Assembly (NCBI GenBank): GCA_038405045.1
Contig: JBBZIV010000001.1
Span: 868,001 to 932,000 of the forward strand
Reading direction: 5' to 3'
Length of the DNA: 64,000 bases
DNA from: Sporobacter sp038405045
GTDB taxonomy: Bacteria; Bacillota; Clostridia; Oscillospirales; Oscillospiraceae
Within the stretch, counting starts at the first letter, position 1. Every line of letters begins with the position of its first letter. This document shows positions 51,360 to 60,162 of this stretch, in pieces. Below the pieces are notes generated by a model, which ran no database searches, was not told where the DNA came from, and was given only the letters and a program-made list of their open reading frames with translations. Position numbers and translations under genes: made by a program.

Positions 51360-51890
51360 ATGCCAAACGACAAGGTACTCAGCGAGAAAAAGGCCGTGGT
51401 TGAAGCACTGACCGAAAAGCTCAAGGGTGCGGCCGGTGTGCTCGTCGATTACTCGGGCATTACCGTTGCTGAGGACACGGAAATGCGCCGCGCGATGCGC
51501 AACGCCAATGTCGACTACGCCGTCGTTAAGAACACGCTTACACGCTTTGCCGCCAAGAATGTCGGTTTCGATGCTCTTGACCCCTTCCTTAACGGCACAA
51601 CGGCCCTGGCCGTCTCGGCGGACGACCCCGTCGCCCCCGCTAAAATTCTCAGTGAATACGCGGGCAAGCCCAACAGCAAGATTTCCATTAAAGCCGGTTT
51701 TGTGAGCGGCAAGCTCATTTCGGCTGCCGAGGTTACCGCACTGGCGGAGCTGCCGCCGAAGGAGGTTCTCGTCGCACAGGTGCTTGGAACAATGATCGCA
51801 CCGGTCAGCGGCCTTGCAACCGTCTTAAACGCGAACATCCGCGGTCTTGCCGTCGCCCTGCAGGCGATTGCCGATCAAAAATCAGCGTAA
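51360..51890 (+). CDS. rplJ: 50S ribosomal protein L10
   Basis: 176 residues; KKAVVEALTEKLKGAAGVLV, YAVVKNTLTRFA and GKLISAAEVTALAELPPKE are typical, with a helical C-terminus that carries L7/L12 dimers. GGAGGT before the ATG. rplK/rplA are not upstream and rpoB is not downstream, unlike the common arrangement. Confidence 0.97.
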   Translation: MPNDKVLSEKKAVVEALTEKLKGAAGVLVDYSGITVAEDTEMRRAMRNANVDYAVVKNTLTRFAAKNVGFDALDPFLNGTTALAVSADDPVAPAKILSEYAGKPNSKISIKAGFVSGKLISAAEVTALAELPPKEVLVAQVLGTMIAPVSGLATVLNANIRGLAVALQAIADQKSA

Positions 51891-51958
51891 CATACCCACG
51901 CGCCGGTTGCAGCCGCGGCTGGAATATTTAAATGAATTATTATTTGGAGGACATAAAA

Positions 51959-52342
51959 ATGGCCAGTGAAAAAGTTACCGCTCTTGTTGAAGAAGTCAAG
52001 AAGCTCACCGTTCTGGAGCTCTCCGAGCTCGTACACGCCCTTGAGGATGAATTCGGCGTTTCCGCCGCTGCGCCCGCTGCCGTTGCTGTTGCCGCTGCTC
52101 CGGCTGCCGCTGCCGCTGCCGTTGAAGAGCAGACCGAGTTTGACGTCGTTATGACTGATTTCGGTGCTGAGAAGATCAAGGTTATTAAGGAAGTCCGCGC
52201 CATCACCGGTCTCGGCCTTGCCGAGGCGAAGGCCCTTGTCGAAGGCGTTCCCGCGAAGATCAAAGAAGGCGTCAACAAGGAAGAGGCCGAGACACTCAAA
52301 AAGCAGCTTGAGGATGTCGGCGCGAAAGTCGAAGTTAAGTAA
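51959..52342 (+). CDS. rplL: 50S ribosomal protein L7/L12
   Basis: 127 residues: N-terminal dimer domain (VTALVEEVKKLTVLELSELV), Ala-rich hinge, C-terminal domain EFDVVMTDFGAEKIKVIKEV...GLGLAEAKALVEGVP. Stalk protein recruiting GTPase factors. GGAGG upstream; ATG at 51959 preferred over an earlier in-frame ATG. Confidence 0.97.
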   Translation: MASEKVTALVEEVKKLTVLELSELVHALEDEFGVSAAAPAAVAVAAAPAAAAAAVEEQTEFDVVMTDFGAEKIKVIKEVRAITGLGLAEAKALVEGVPAKIKEGVNKEEAETLKKQLEDVGAKVEVK

Positions 52343-52363
52343 GACTGTTAAAACAGTCATGTC

Positions 52364-52393
52364 AAATACCGGGCTTTATGCCCGGTATTTTTC
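52364..52393 (+). terminator. Terminator of rplJ-rplL
   Basis: AAATACCGGGC / GCCCGGTATTT, loop TTTAT, then TTCTG; a smaller stem GACTGT/ACAGTC precedes at 52343-52358. Confidence 0.88.
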
Positions 52394-52433
52394 TGTCAAC
52401 CTGCCCCCCGCCTTTTAACAAGCTTGCAAAAAA

Positions 52434-52465
52434 AGAGCGCATGACCGGAATACGTCATGCGCTCT
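52434..52465 (-). terminator. Terminator of the foldase gene
   Basis: Leftward AGAGCGCATGAC / GTCATGCGCTCT, 12 base pairs, followed by TTTTTTTGC. Confidence 0.9.
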
Positions 52466-52582
52466 TCATTGCTTTGAAGGTCGGCGTGGTGTGCCGCTGT
52501 TTTTTCTCTTACCGTCATGATACACGACAGTACTGCCGTGGTCAAGCCTTGTCCCGGTTCCGTAATATTACGGTAACAATCG

Positions 52583-54124
52583 CTATTTAGCGAAAGCGAA
52601 GAAAATCGTTTTTTTCGCGTCGCTTGTGGTGAGGGCGTTCTCCCAAGCTTTTTCATCCTGGTCGCGCCGTGCCGTTTCGGCAAGCACGTCGCTGTATTGA
52701 CGGCCGGTGCCCGAGAAGTAGAGAAGGTAAACAGTGCCGTCAGCCGTTGTCAGCATCGTATGGTCACCCGATTTGCGCGCGGTGCTGTAAAGCCAGGCAT
52801 TCACCTCGTCCGGCGCGACGTTTTTCGCGATATTCTCCTGCAGCTTGCTGCTTGCTGTATCTATCTGATCCTTATAGGTCGTTGCAAGCTCTGAGAGCTT
52901 GTCGCCCGTGGCGCCGGCCGCCGACCACGCGTCATTGATCGCCGAGGCCGTGTTGGCCGCCGCTTGTTTGGCATCGGAAGCGGCTTTGTCGGCAGCGGCC
53001 TGGTCGGTTGTGTCGGGGGACGACGTGTCGGCCGGTTTGACAACGATTTGATTGTAGGTCACGGTCGCATAATGATTGTTAAAGCGACCGACGAAGAGAA
53101 CGACCTCATAACCGCCCGACGTCTTGACCGCCTCCACATCGCCCGCGCGGCGGCTTGCGTCCTTGAGCCAGTCGACATAGTCTGACGAGAGCGATTTGCC
53201 CTGCGTCTCGCTTTTCGTTGAATCGGCCTGTTCATAGGCAACGGGGTCATACGCCTTAGCCTGAGCGATAAAGGATTTTTCACTCTTGATTTTGGCAGCG
53301 TATGCCTTTGCCGTCACACCGGCCTCATCAAGCGCGGCTGTCTGCGCTTGCGTATAAGCGGCCTCGTCGCTGTATTGCGACGCGTCAATCGTTGCGGCTT
53401 CGACCGTGAAGACGCGATACGTAAACATATCGAGATCGTTTTTGTTCTCCTGATAATAGGTCTCCAACTCGTCCGGCGTATAGGTGTAGCTCGTTTTCAC
53501 ATGCTCAGAATAGGAGGAAATGAGCAATGTGCGCTCGGCATTTTTACGGTATGTCTTCTCGTCCATTCCCTTGCCGTAGACGGCTTTGAGGTATTGGTTG
53601 AGAGACGTATAGCCATACATCGTATACTGTGCTTTCATCTGGGAAAGCTGGTCGTCAATCTGCTGCTTTTCGTCACTTGAGAGCGTATAACCGGCATTGA
53701 GCGCTTCTTTATAAATCTTTGTGTCATTTTTCATTTGCTCCAGCGCCATTGATTCAAAATACGCCGCCCACGTCTCGCCTGTATCCTTATTGTGAATCTG
53801 GCTTTTCAGCGACGTCTGCGAGTTGGGCAGGTTGTCCGTCATGCCGGCGTTTGACATGAGTGAATAATATTGCATATAGGCATTTTCAAAATAGTAGTTG
53901 AAATCCGCCACGGCGTATTTCACACCGTCCACCGTCACCGCCGGGATTTTTTGCCGCAGGAGGTCAGAGTTAATGAAAATCGCCAACAGAAACAAAACGG
54001 CAAAAGCGATGACCGAGTATAAAGCGGTCTTTGTCGTTTTATGAGACTGCTCGTCTTTCCCATTTCGTTTGGCGGCTTCAAAGCCGCTGGCGCTGCGCTT
54101 TTTTTTATCCGAAGATGCACTCAT
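52583..54124 (-). CDS. PpiC/SurA-like membrane-anchored foldase
   Basis: 513 residues. Short charged cytoplasmic start, one helix (ALYSVIAFAVLFLLAIFI), then SurA_N-like helical region and a PpiC-type parvulin-like part (SSDYVDWLKDASRRAGDVEA, GGYEVVLFVGR) with Ala/Asp/Ser-rich linker. Anchored, extracytoplasmic chaperone or prolyl isomerase, comparable to PrsA but a type II membrane protein, not a lipoprotein. AAGGA upstream of ATG. Monocistronic. Confidence 0.82.
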   Translation of the reverse strand: MSASSDKKKRSASGFEAAKRNGKDEQSHKTTKTALYSVIAFAVLFLLAIFINSDLLRQKIPAVTVDGVKYAVADFNYYFENAYMQYYSLMSNAGMTDNLPNSQTSLKSQIHNKDTGETWAAYFESMALEQMKNDTKIYKEALNAGYTLSSDEKQQIDDQLSQMKAQYTMYGYTSLNQYLKAVYGKGMDEKTYRKNAERTLLISSYSEHVKTSYTYTPDELETYYQENKNDLDMFTYRVFTVEAATIDASQYSDEAAYTQAQTAALDEAGVTAKAYAAKIKSEKSFIAQAKAYDPVAYEQADSTKSETQGKSLSSDYVDWLKDASRRAGDVEAVKTSGGYEVVLFVGRFNNHYATVTYNQIVVKPADTSSPDTTDQAAADKAASDAKQAAANTASAINDAWSAAGATGDKLSELATTYKDQIDTASSKLQENIAKNVAPDEVNAWLYSTARKSGDHTMLTTADGTVYLLYFSGTGRQYSDVLAETARRDQDEKAWENALTTSDAKKTIFFAFAK

Positions 54125-54178
54125 ACGTCCGTCATTCCTTCTGATATGTAAGATGGTAAAACCGGTATAACGTGGGAT

Positions 54179-54207
54179 ATTATACTTGAAAGACGGTGCG
54201 CTTTCAA
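54179..54207 (-). promoter_or_regulatory. Foldase promoter with operator-like inverted repeat
   Basis: Leftward TTGAAA, 17-base spacer, TATAAT. The inverted repeat CTTGAAAG/CTTTCAAG (54185-54208) fills the spacer and -35, ideally placed for a repressor. Confidence 0.6.
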
Positions 54208-54269
54208 GTTTAAATAAGAGCGGGGAACAATTATTTTACAAATTTCCGGCCGCCGCCGGATTTTTGGGC

Positions 54270-54416
54270 AAAAAACGACCCCACCGTGCCGTGTAAGCCC
54301 ATTAAAACCTGCACGACTCGGCAGGTGGGTTTCCTCCTTCAAGTTTCTCTGCTTCCAACATCCATTAACGCGCGGGGCGCAACGGGAGGCCTGCAATTCA
54401 CCTAAAGAGATCGGAA
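54270..54416 (-). ncRNA. ssrS: Candidate 6S RNA
   Basis: Leftward transcript of about 147 bases. Closing stem CGATCTC/GGGGTCG, purine-rich GGAAGCAGAGAAACTTGAAG, hairpin ACCTGC/GCAGGT with outer CCCA/TGGG, and the block GGGCTTACACGGCA, which I recall from Firmicute 6S RNAs, ending in a T run. A TAAAAT -10 lies at 54423-54428. Shorter than most 6S RNAs, so moderate confidence. 6S binds RNA polymerase with the housekeeping sigma factor. Confidence 0.55.
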
Positions 54417-54544
54417 TCCCTTATTTTAAATGTGGGTTTAAAAAGGCTTATCACGAACAAAGCAGGGTGCACGGGCGCAAACGCCCCGACTGCACTATTC
54501 TTTTCGGCCGGGCAAGCATCACCCGGCTATTTGACTTTAGCACA

Positions 54545-54569
54545 TTGCCGGTCGTTTTTCAACCGGCAA
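54545..54569 (-). terminator. Hairpin downstream of the DUF1292 gene
   Basis: TTGCCGGT / ACCGGCAA; a second hairpin GCCGGG/CCCGGC lies at 54510-54530. T tract is weak. Confidence 0.5.
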
Positions 54570-54604
54570 CGCCCGTGTTAAATACTGGCTGCTATTTGAG
54601 CTTG

Positions 54605-54892
54605 TCACTCAGCCTCATCATTGTCGTCACTAAAAAGCTGTTCCAAAAAGCGGCTGTAAACGCGGTCGAGTTCGGCGTCCTCGTCAATAGTTGCGAGAAT
54701 TTCTTCACCGTTTTCCTCGATGACCTTCAGGATCACCATACCGTAATCGTCGTCTTTCTCATCCATGTCGGCCGGCAGAAACGCCATGTAAAGTGCCCCG
54801 TCCAACTCTATTGTATCCAAATGCTCGAGCTCAAATTCATTACCGTCATCATCGGTGACGGTAATAAAGTCACTCCCGTACTGATCGCTCAT
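54605..54892 (-). CDS. DUF1292 family protein (YrzB-like)
   Basis: 95 residues, very acidic. DFITVTDDDGNEFELEHLDT, YMAFLPADM and VILKVIEENGEEILATIDED define DUF1292, common in Firmicutes near yrrK and sporulation or cell-division genes; function unknown. GGAGG four to five bases before ATG. Confidence 0.88.
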   Translation of the reverse strand: MSDQYGSDFITVTDDDGNEFELEHLDTIELDGALYMAFLPADMDEKDDDYGMVILKVIEENGEEILATIDEDAELDRVYSRFLEQLFSDDNDEAE

Positions 54893-54999
54893 CGCTGCCT
54901 CCGACGTTTAATTTCAGCAATGCAAAACACAGCACAATGCATCACTGTGCTGATATTTTACCGCATAACGCGCGAATATTCAAGAGCCTGCCTGTCCCG

Positions 55000-55335
55000 T
55001 TATGAACTGAAATCTTCTAAAAGCCGCAGGACATCCTCATACGTCTTGGCATCGATCCCCTGATCCAGCTTTTGCCTGTCGACAGCCCGCAGCGACGAAA
55101 TCTCTATTGTCGTTTCGATCACCGGTGCTTGCCGGTCACTACCAAAAAAAACGGCAACACGGCCATTGTAGGCACCGATGACATAGCGTCCCGTTTCCTG
55201 ATTGTCCGCCTGAACGGCAGGCGTCCCCGCCGAGGCGTCTTGAATGACGGCCGTTGCCGCCAGGAGGATGAGCATGACAGCCGCGGCTAAGAAAGCAAGG
55301 GAAAGAACAGCCCCCCTGAGCCTGATACGCACCAT
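55000..55335 (-). CDS. BofC C-terminal domain-like anchored protein
   Basis: 111 residues. One N-terminal helix (GAVLSLAFLAAAVMLILLAA) then YVIGAYNGRVAVFFGSD and SLRAVDRQKLDQGI...LRLLEDFSS, a pattern seen in BofC C-terminal domain proteins. In Bacillus BofC controls SpoIVB signalling to sigma-K; here only the domain is seen. ATG with AAAGG at eight bases chosen over the GTG two codons earlier. Confidence 0.75.
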   Translation of the reverse strand: MVRIRLRGAVLSLAFLAAAVMLILLAATAVIQDASAGTPAVQADNQETGRYVIGAYNGRVAVFFGSDRQAPVIETTIEISSLRAVDRQKLDQGIDAKTYEDVLRLLEDFSS

Positions 55336-55421
55336 TTTCACGACCTTTCCGGGTGTAATTAAAAAAATTATACCCGGCTCGTCTTTGTGCTAAACGGAAA
55401 TAAAATAGTTACAAAAAAAAT

Positions 55422-55451
55422 TTGACAAATATGTTACAATGTCTGTAGCAT
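55422..55451 (+). promoter_or_regulatory. Promoter of the PBP1A gene
   Basis: TTGACA, 18-base spacer, TAGCAT. The predicted start of transcription is near 55458, which supports the TTG start at 55485. Confidence 0.55.
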
Positions 55452-55484
55452 GAGTAAATGCGCATCGACTGCGAGGTGAAGGCC

Positions 55485-57797
55485 TTGTCTTCAAATAAAA
55501 AAGGCAAGACAAATAACAACGATTCAAAAGCTGACGGACGTGCCAAAAATGCCCTCTTTCTAGCCTTGCGAATACTTGGCACACTGCTGCTGATCTTGGT
55601 GACGACCACCCTCATTTTTACTTGCATTTTTGCCGTCTACGTGGAGACAAACCTCTCCTCACAAATCGGCATCAGCATGGATGACTTCAAAATGAATCTC
55701 TCCAGCACCATTTATTATGAGGACAAGACAACCGGCACATATCAGGAGCTTGTGACGCTGCAGAGCACCGAATACCGAAAATGGGTTGACTATGACCAGA
55801 TTCCGGCGTATGCCGAAAAGGCTCTCGTCTCGATTGAGGATAAGCGCTTTTATAAGCATCACGGCGTTGACTGGTACAGAACGCTCGGCGCGTTCGGCAA
55901 CATGTTTTTAAGCCTGCGTGACGGCAACTTCGGCGGCTCCTCCATCACGCAGCAGCTCATCAAAAACCTCACCAACGAAAGTGAGGTCACCGTCCAGCGA
56001 AAACTGCTCGAAATCTTCCGGGCGCTGCAGTTTGAAAAGCAGTACAGCAAGCAGCAGATCATTGAATGGTACTTAAACACCGTCACCTTTGGCGGCAACC
56101 GTTCCGGCATTGGTGCGGCCGCGGAGTACTATTTCGGCAAAGAAGCGAAGGACCTGACACTGGCAGAGTGTGCCTCGATCATCGGCATCACAAATAACCC
56201 GTCCATGTATAACCCCTACATCAACGAGGCCGCCAACAAAGAGCGCCAGGAAAACATCTTAAATCAGATGTATGAGCAGGGGTACATAACAAAGGCGCAG
56301 CGCGACGAGGCCATCAGTCAGAAGCTCGTCTTTAAAAACTCCGGCAAAGCAAACCCGAGCCAGGTCACTTACACATGGTTTGAGGACGCAGTAATTGAGG
56401 ACGTCATCACGGACCTGATGACACTCAAGGACTGCTCTAGACGCGTGGCCGAGGATCTGTTGTTCACGCAGGGTTATAAGATCTATGCAACAATTGACCC
56501 CGACATTCAGGCTAAGGTGGACAGTGTCTATCAGGATTTATCCGCCATTCCAAAGGTCAGCGGGTCCAGCCAGCAGATTCAGTCTGCCATTGTGATTGCC
56601 GACCCATACACCGGTGATATTGTGGCCTTGGAGGGCGGCGTCGGCGAGAAGCCCGGCAACCGACTTTTCAACCTCGCCACACAGAGCCGACGGCCGCCGG
56701 GCTCCTCTATCAAGCCTCTGGCTGTCTATGCCCCAGCGATTGAAAACCACCTCATAACGCCCGAGACCCGCTTTGAAGACAGTGCCGACGTGAAGCTGCA
56801 AGGCTCTTCATGGATGCCCAAAAACGACGATTTGAGTTACAGCGGCATTATCACCGTTCGTGAGGCGCTGCGCCGCTCCGTGAACACCGTTGCCGCGCAA
56901 ATCATGGATAAGCTCACGCCCGACAAATCGTTTGACTTCGTGACGAATAAGCTCGGTATGAATCTTTCACCGAACGACGATGCGTACGCACCGCTGGCCC
57001 TTGGCCAGCTGACGTATGGTGTGACAGTGCGCGAGATGGCGGCGGCATACACCATGTTTGACAACGGCGGCGTCAAGACCGATCTGCGGACGTATTCAAA
57101 ATTGCTGGATTCAAACGGCAACGTGGTTTATGAAAATAAGCCGAAAACGACCGTTGCTATCAGCGACGTGACGGCCTACTGGGTCACAAATATGCTGCAG
57201 GACGCGGCGGCGAACGGCACCGGCCATGAGGCGAACCTCGGCTTTATGCCGACGGCCGGTAAAACTGGTACGACGACCGATAAAAAGGACAGATGGTTTG
57301 CCGGATATACGCCGTATTACACAGCCGTCGTCTGGACGGGCTTCCCGACACCGGCGACAATGTATGTCAGCGGAAACCCCTCGGCACAGCTGTTTAAAAA
57401 GGTTATGAAGCTTATTCACGAAGACCTGCCGTACAAGACCTTCTCAAAGCCCGGTAATACCTATCTCTCGCCGATTCCCGGTGTTGACCCGGCGGTACCC
57501 TACATTGTCCGCGGTGTGACGACGGACGGCCAGGTGCTGTACGAAAACACGAAGTCGGGCGTTAAAACACGAGACGTGACGGAGACGGCCGCTGCTGTTG
57601 ACGGCTACACGATCGTCGGCGCTACGGAAAAGACGCTGACAATTTCAGAAGATTCAACGCTCAATGTTATTGAGTTTACTTACGAGCCTGTCGGTACAAC
57701 ACCGCCGCCGGACACGTCTGAAGAGCCGCCGACATCGCCGTCAACATCACCTGGGACGTCGCCGTCCACCTCCCCAAAGACATCCTCCAAGCCGTGA
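55485..57797 (+). CDS. Class A penicillin-binding protein (PBP1A type)
   Basis: 770 residues. Membrane helix near residue 30-50; GT51 glycosyltransferase with ALVSIEDKRFYKHHGVDW (catalytic Glu), GGSSITQQLIKNL, RKLLEIFRALQFEKQ and WYLNTVTFG; transpeptidase with SxxK in PPGSSIKPLAVYAP, SxN in RRSVNTVAAQI and KTG in AGKTGTTTDKKDRWF; Pro/Ser/Thr tail. Polymerises and cross-links peptidoglycan. TTG start six bases after GAGGTG; an ATG nine codons earlier coincides with the transcript start and lacks a site. Confidence 0.94.
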   Translation: MSSNKKGKTNNNDSKADGRAKNALFLALRILGTLLLILVTTTLIFTCIFAVYVETNLSSQIGISMDDFKMNLSSTIYYEDKTTGTYQELVTLQSTEYRKWVDYDQIPAYAEKALVSIEDKRFYKHHGVDWYRTLGAFGNMFLSLRDGNFGGSSITQQLIKNLTNESEVTVQRKLLEIFRALQFEKQYSKQQIIEWYLNTVTFGGNRSGIGAAAEYYFGKEAKDLTLAECASIIGITNNPSMYNPYINEAANKERQENILNQMYEQGYITKAQRDEAISQKLVFKNSGKANPSQVTYTWFEDAVIEDVITDLMTLKDCSRRVAEDLLFTQGYKIYATIDPDIQAKVDSVYQDLSAIPKVSGSSQQIQSAIVIADPYTGDIVALEGGVGEKPGNRLFNLATQSRRPPGSSIKPLAVYAPAIENHLITPETRFEDSADVKLQGSSWMPKNDDLSYSGIITVREALRRSVNTVAAQIMDKLTPDKSFDFVTNKLGMNLSPNDDAYAPLALGQLTYGVTVREMAAAYTMFDNGGVKTDLRTYSKLLDSNGNVVYENKPKTTVAISDVTAYWVTNMLQDAAANGTGHEANLGFMPTAGKTGTTTDKKDRWFAGYTPYYTAVVWTGFPTPATMYVSGNPSAQLFKKVMKLIHEDLPYKTFSKPGNTYLSPIPGVDPAVPYIVRGVTTDGQVLYENTKSGVKTRDVTETAAAVDGYTIVGATEKTLTISEDSTLNVIEFTYEPVGTTPPPDTSEEPPTSPSTSPGTSPSTSPKTSSKP

Positions 57798-57809
57798 CCT
57801 AACATAAAA

Positions 57810-57837
57810 AAGGAGACGCCCAAGCGTCTCCTTTTTT
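57810..57837. terminator. Bidirectional terminator between the PBP and glnB genes
   Basis: AAGGAGACGC / GCGTCTCC with CCAA loop, T run on one side and A run on the other, serving both converging genes. Confidence 0.9.
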
Positions 57838-57849
57838 ATTGGTTCTAGA

Positions 57850-58191
57850 TTATTTTACAGCTGCGTCTCCGCGCTCGCGCGTTCGGATGCGGATGGCGTC
57901 ACGCACATCGGAAATGAATATTTTGCCGTCTCCAACGTCACCGGTATATGCCTTTTCGCAAATTCTGTCAACGAGGGCATCGACCTGATCGTCTACGACG
58001 ACGATCTCAAGCTTCAGCTTCGGCAGAAAATTATATTCCACCTCAGAACCGCGGACATACTCCTTCCAGCCCTTCTGATTGCCGCAGCCCATGATCTGGC
58101 TGATGGAGAGGCCGTTGATATTCATTGTGTTCAGGAGCTCTTTAATCTCTGAAAGCTTTTCCGGCCTGATAAATGCCTCTATTTTTTTCAT
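57850..58191 (-). CDS. glnB: P-II nitrogen regulatory protein (copy 1)
   Basis: 113 residues. KKIEAFIRPEKLSEIKELLN, GCGNQKGWKEYVRGSEVEYN (T-loop), VGDGKIFISDVRDAIRIRTRE. Senses ATP/ADP and 2-oxoglutarate and blocks ammonium transporters. Position 51, the Tyr that is uridylylated in proteobacteria, is Val here (Tyr falls at 53), so that modification is not expected. Paired with amt1 (68-base gap). Confidence 0.95.
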   Translation of the reverse strand: MKKIEAFIRPEKLSEIKELLNTMNINGLSISQIMGCGNQKGWKEYVRGSEVEYNFLPKLKLEIVVVDDQVDALVDRICEKAYTGDVGDGKIFISDVRDAIRIRTRERGDAAVK

Positions 58192-58259
58192 CGCTTCAAC
58201 CCCTTTGTCAAAGTGGGTCTATTATATCAGCAGATGTGGCATTATTCAAATCATTTATT

Positions 58260-59504
58260 TTAGTTATCCATGCCGTTGAAGGCTGGGTATGCCGTCTCAC
58301 CGTGCTCGGAGAGATCAAGCCCATAGTCCTCGTCACGCGCAGTGACCTTCAGCGGCCCAGCGACAAGGCGGACAATACCGGCAACGACAAGCGTGGCGAC
58401 TGCTGAGAAAACGATGATGAAGCCGATGGTGAGAAGCTGGCGGACAAAAAGCGTTGTCTCGCCAAAGACGAGGCCGTTCCATTGGATGACCGGATTGAGC
58501 GCCTTTTGAGCAAAGAGTCCCGTCGTCAAAGCGCCTAAGATGCCGCCGATGCCGTGGCACCCGAAAACGTCCAGCGCATCGTCATATCCGAATTTCGGTT
58601 TGACGCGTGTGATAAAGAAAAAGCTGATGGGGCTGATGAGAGCGCCGATAACGATAGCAGCCCAAATCGGAATAAAGCCCGCACTGTTTGTGACGGCGGC
58701 GAGGCCCACGACAAAGCCTGTCGAGCAGCCGACGAGCGTCGGCTTGCCGCTTGTGAGCGTCTCGAGCAGCATCCAGACGAGCATACCGGCAGCGGCCGCC
58801 GTGTTCGTCGTCATAAAAGCGCGAACGGCAATTTCGTTGGCGGCACCCGCGCTGCCCGCGTTAAAGCCAAACCAGCCGAACCATAAAAGACTGGCACCCA
58901 GGAGCACAAACGGAATATTATGCGGCCTGTATGCCATCTTACCGTGATTTTTCCTTTTGCCGACGAGAATTGCCATGACGAGCGCCGCGATACCGGAGCT
59001 GATATGGACAACCGTGCCGCCCGCAAAGTCCAAAACGCCGAGCTTTTGGAGCCAGCCGCCGCCCCAAACCATGTGCGCCAGCGGATAGTAGACGATGACG
59101 GACCACAAAGCGGCAAACAAGAGCAGCGGCCCAAATTTCATACGTTCAATCACGGCGCCTGTGATGAGCGCGGGGGTGATGATGGCGAACATCATCTGGA
59201 AAATGGCGAACAGCAGATGCGGGATTGTCGGCGCGTAGGGGCCGGGCAGCGCATCAATCCCGTTTAAACCGAAGGCTTTCAATGTGCCGATGAGGCCGCC
59301 GATATCGCCGACAAACGACAGCGAGTATCCGATGAGAACCCACAGAATCGAGGCGATCCCCATGATCGCGATGGATGACATGAGCGTGTTGATTGAGTTT
59401 TTCCGCCGGACGAGGCCGCCATAGAAAAAAGCAAGCCCCGGCGTCATCAGTAAGACGAGCGCCGACGAAATGAGCATCCATGAAATATCACCTGAATTAA
59501 GCAT
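58260..59504 (-). CDS. amt: Ammonium transporter (copy 1)
   Basis: 414 residues, eleven helices. PGLAFFYGGLVRRKNSINTL, GALITGAVIERMKF-like block, AGGTVVHISSGIAAL (His of the first pore pair) and DVFGCHGIGGILG (second His). Takes up NH4+/NH3; trimeric. GGGAGG before the ATG. Leader carries the conserved amt element. Confidence 0.95.
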   Translation of the reverse strand: MLNSGDISWMLISSALVLLMTPGLAFFYGGLVRRKNSINTLMSSIAIMGIASILWVLIGYSLSFVGDIGGLIGTLKAFGLNGIDALPGPYAPTIPHLLFAIFQMMFAIITPALITGAVIERMKFGPLLLFAALWSVIVYYPLAHMVWGGGWLQKLGVLDFAGGTVVHISSGIAALVMAILVGKRKNHGKMAYRPHNIPFVLLGASLLWFGWFGFNAGSAGAANEIAVRAFMTTNTAAAAGMLVWMLLETLTSGKPTLVGCSTGFVVGLAAVTNSAGFIPIWAAIVIGALISPISFFFITRVKPKFGYDDALDVFGCHGIGGILGALTTGLFAQKALNPVIQWNGLVFGETTLFVRQLLTIGFIIVFSAVATLVVAGIVRLVAGPLKVTARDEDYGLDLSEHGETAYPAFNGMDN

Positions 59505-59662
59505 ATGTATATTCCTCCCCTAATTGCTTTTGCCATCAGTATTCCGTATGGCAATCGTCAACCAAAGGCGGCAAGACCGGACATGCACACAAAAACACGT
59601 CCGGAAAAAAGAAAATAGGAACACAAAGACCGTCGTGACACACGCCACAACAGCCCCTGGCT

Positions 59663-59691
59663 CCCTTGCCGTCGGCCCCATTGCCTACACA
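59663..59691 (-). ncRNA. Conserved amt leader element, copy 1
   Basis: Leftward TGTGTAGGCAATGGGGCC followed by GACGGCAAGGG, nearly the same as in the amt2 leader (61635-61667). It is followed by the stem CCGGACGTG/CATGTCCGG (59576-59602) and TTGCCAT/ATGGCAA (59530-59556) before the ribosome site. Confidence 0.6.
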
Positions 59692-59710
59692 GTATTCAAA
59701 TGTTTGATTC

Positions 59711-59739
59711 AATTTATCATATGTTTCGACGAAATGCAA
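59711..59739 (-). promoter_or_regulatory. Promoter of amt1-glnB1
   Basis: Leftward TTGCAT, 17-base spacer, TAAATT; about 20 bases upstream of the conserved leader element. Confidence 0.6.
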
Positions 59740-59760
59740 GATTATAATTTAACAATGCAA

Positions 59761-59789
59761 AAAGGCAGCGGGTAAGACCGCTGCCTTTT
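59761..59789 (-). terminator. Terminator of amt2-glnB2
   Basis: Leftward AAAGGCAGCGG / CCGCTGCCTTT followed by TTGCATT, 12 bases after the glnB2 stop. Confidence 0.88.
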
Positions 59790-59801
59790 AGGTTGTTATC
59801 C

Positions 59802-60143
59802 TTATTTTACGGCGTCGAGGCCGCGCTCGCGGGTACGGATGCGGATCGCATCACCCACATCGGAGATGAAAATCTTACCGTCGCCAACATCGCCGGTGTG
59901 GGCGATATCGCAAATCTGGTTCACGATATCCTCCGCTCGTTCGTCGCAGACGACCATTTCAAGCTTGATTTTCGGCAGGAAGTTATAATCTACTTCTGTC
60001 CCGCGGACAAACTCCTTCCAGCCTTTTTGCTGGCCGCAGCCCATAATCTGGCTGATGGACAGACCGTTTAAATTGAGTGAATCAAGATGCGCCTTGATCT
60101 CCTCGAGCTTTTCCGGTCTGATATAAGCTTCAATCTTTTTCAT
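59802..60143 (-). CDS. glnB: P-II nitrogen regulatory protein (copy 2)
   Basis: 113 residues, about 75-80% identical by eye to copy 1; T-loop GCGQQKGWKEFVRGTEVDYN, again Val at position 51. ATG with AAAGGGG upstream; the longer frame runs into amt2 and is rejected. 19 bases after amt2, clearly the same operon. Confidence 0.95.
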   Translation of the reverse strand: MKKIEAYIRPEKLEEIKAHLDSLNLNGLSISQIMGCGQQKGWKEFVRGTEVDYNFLPKIKLEMVVCDERAEDIVNQICDIAHTGDVGDGKIFISDVGDAIRIRTRERGLDAVK

Positions 60144-60162
60144 ATTTGAGTCCCCTTTTCCT

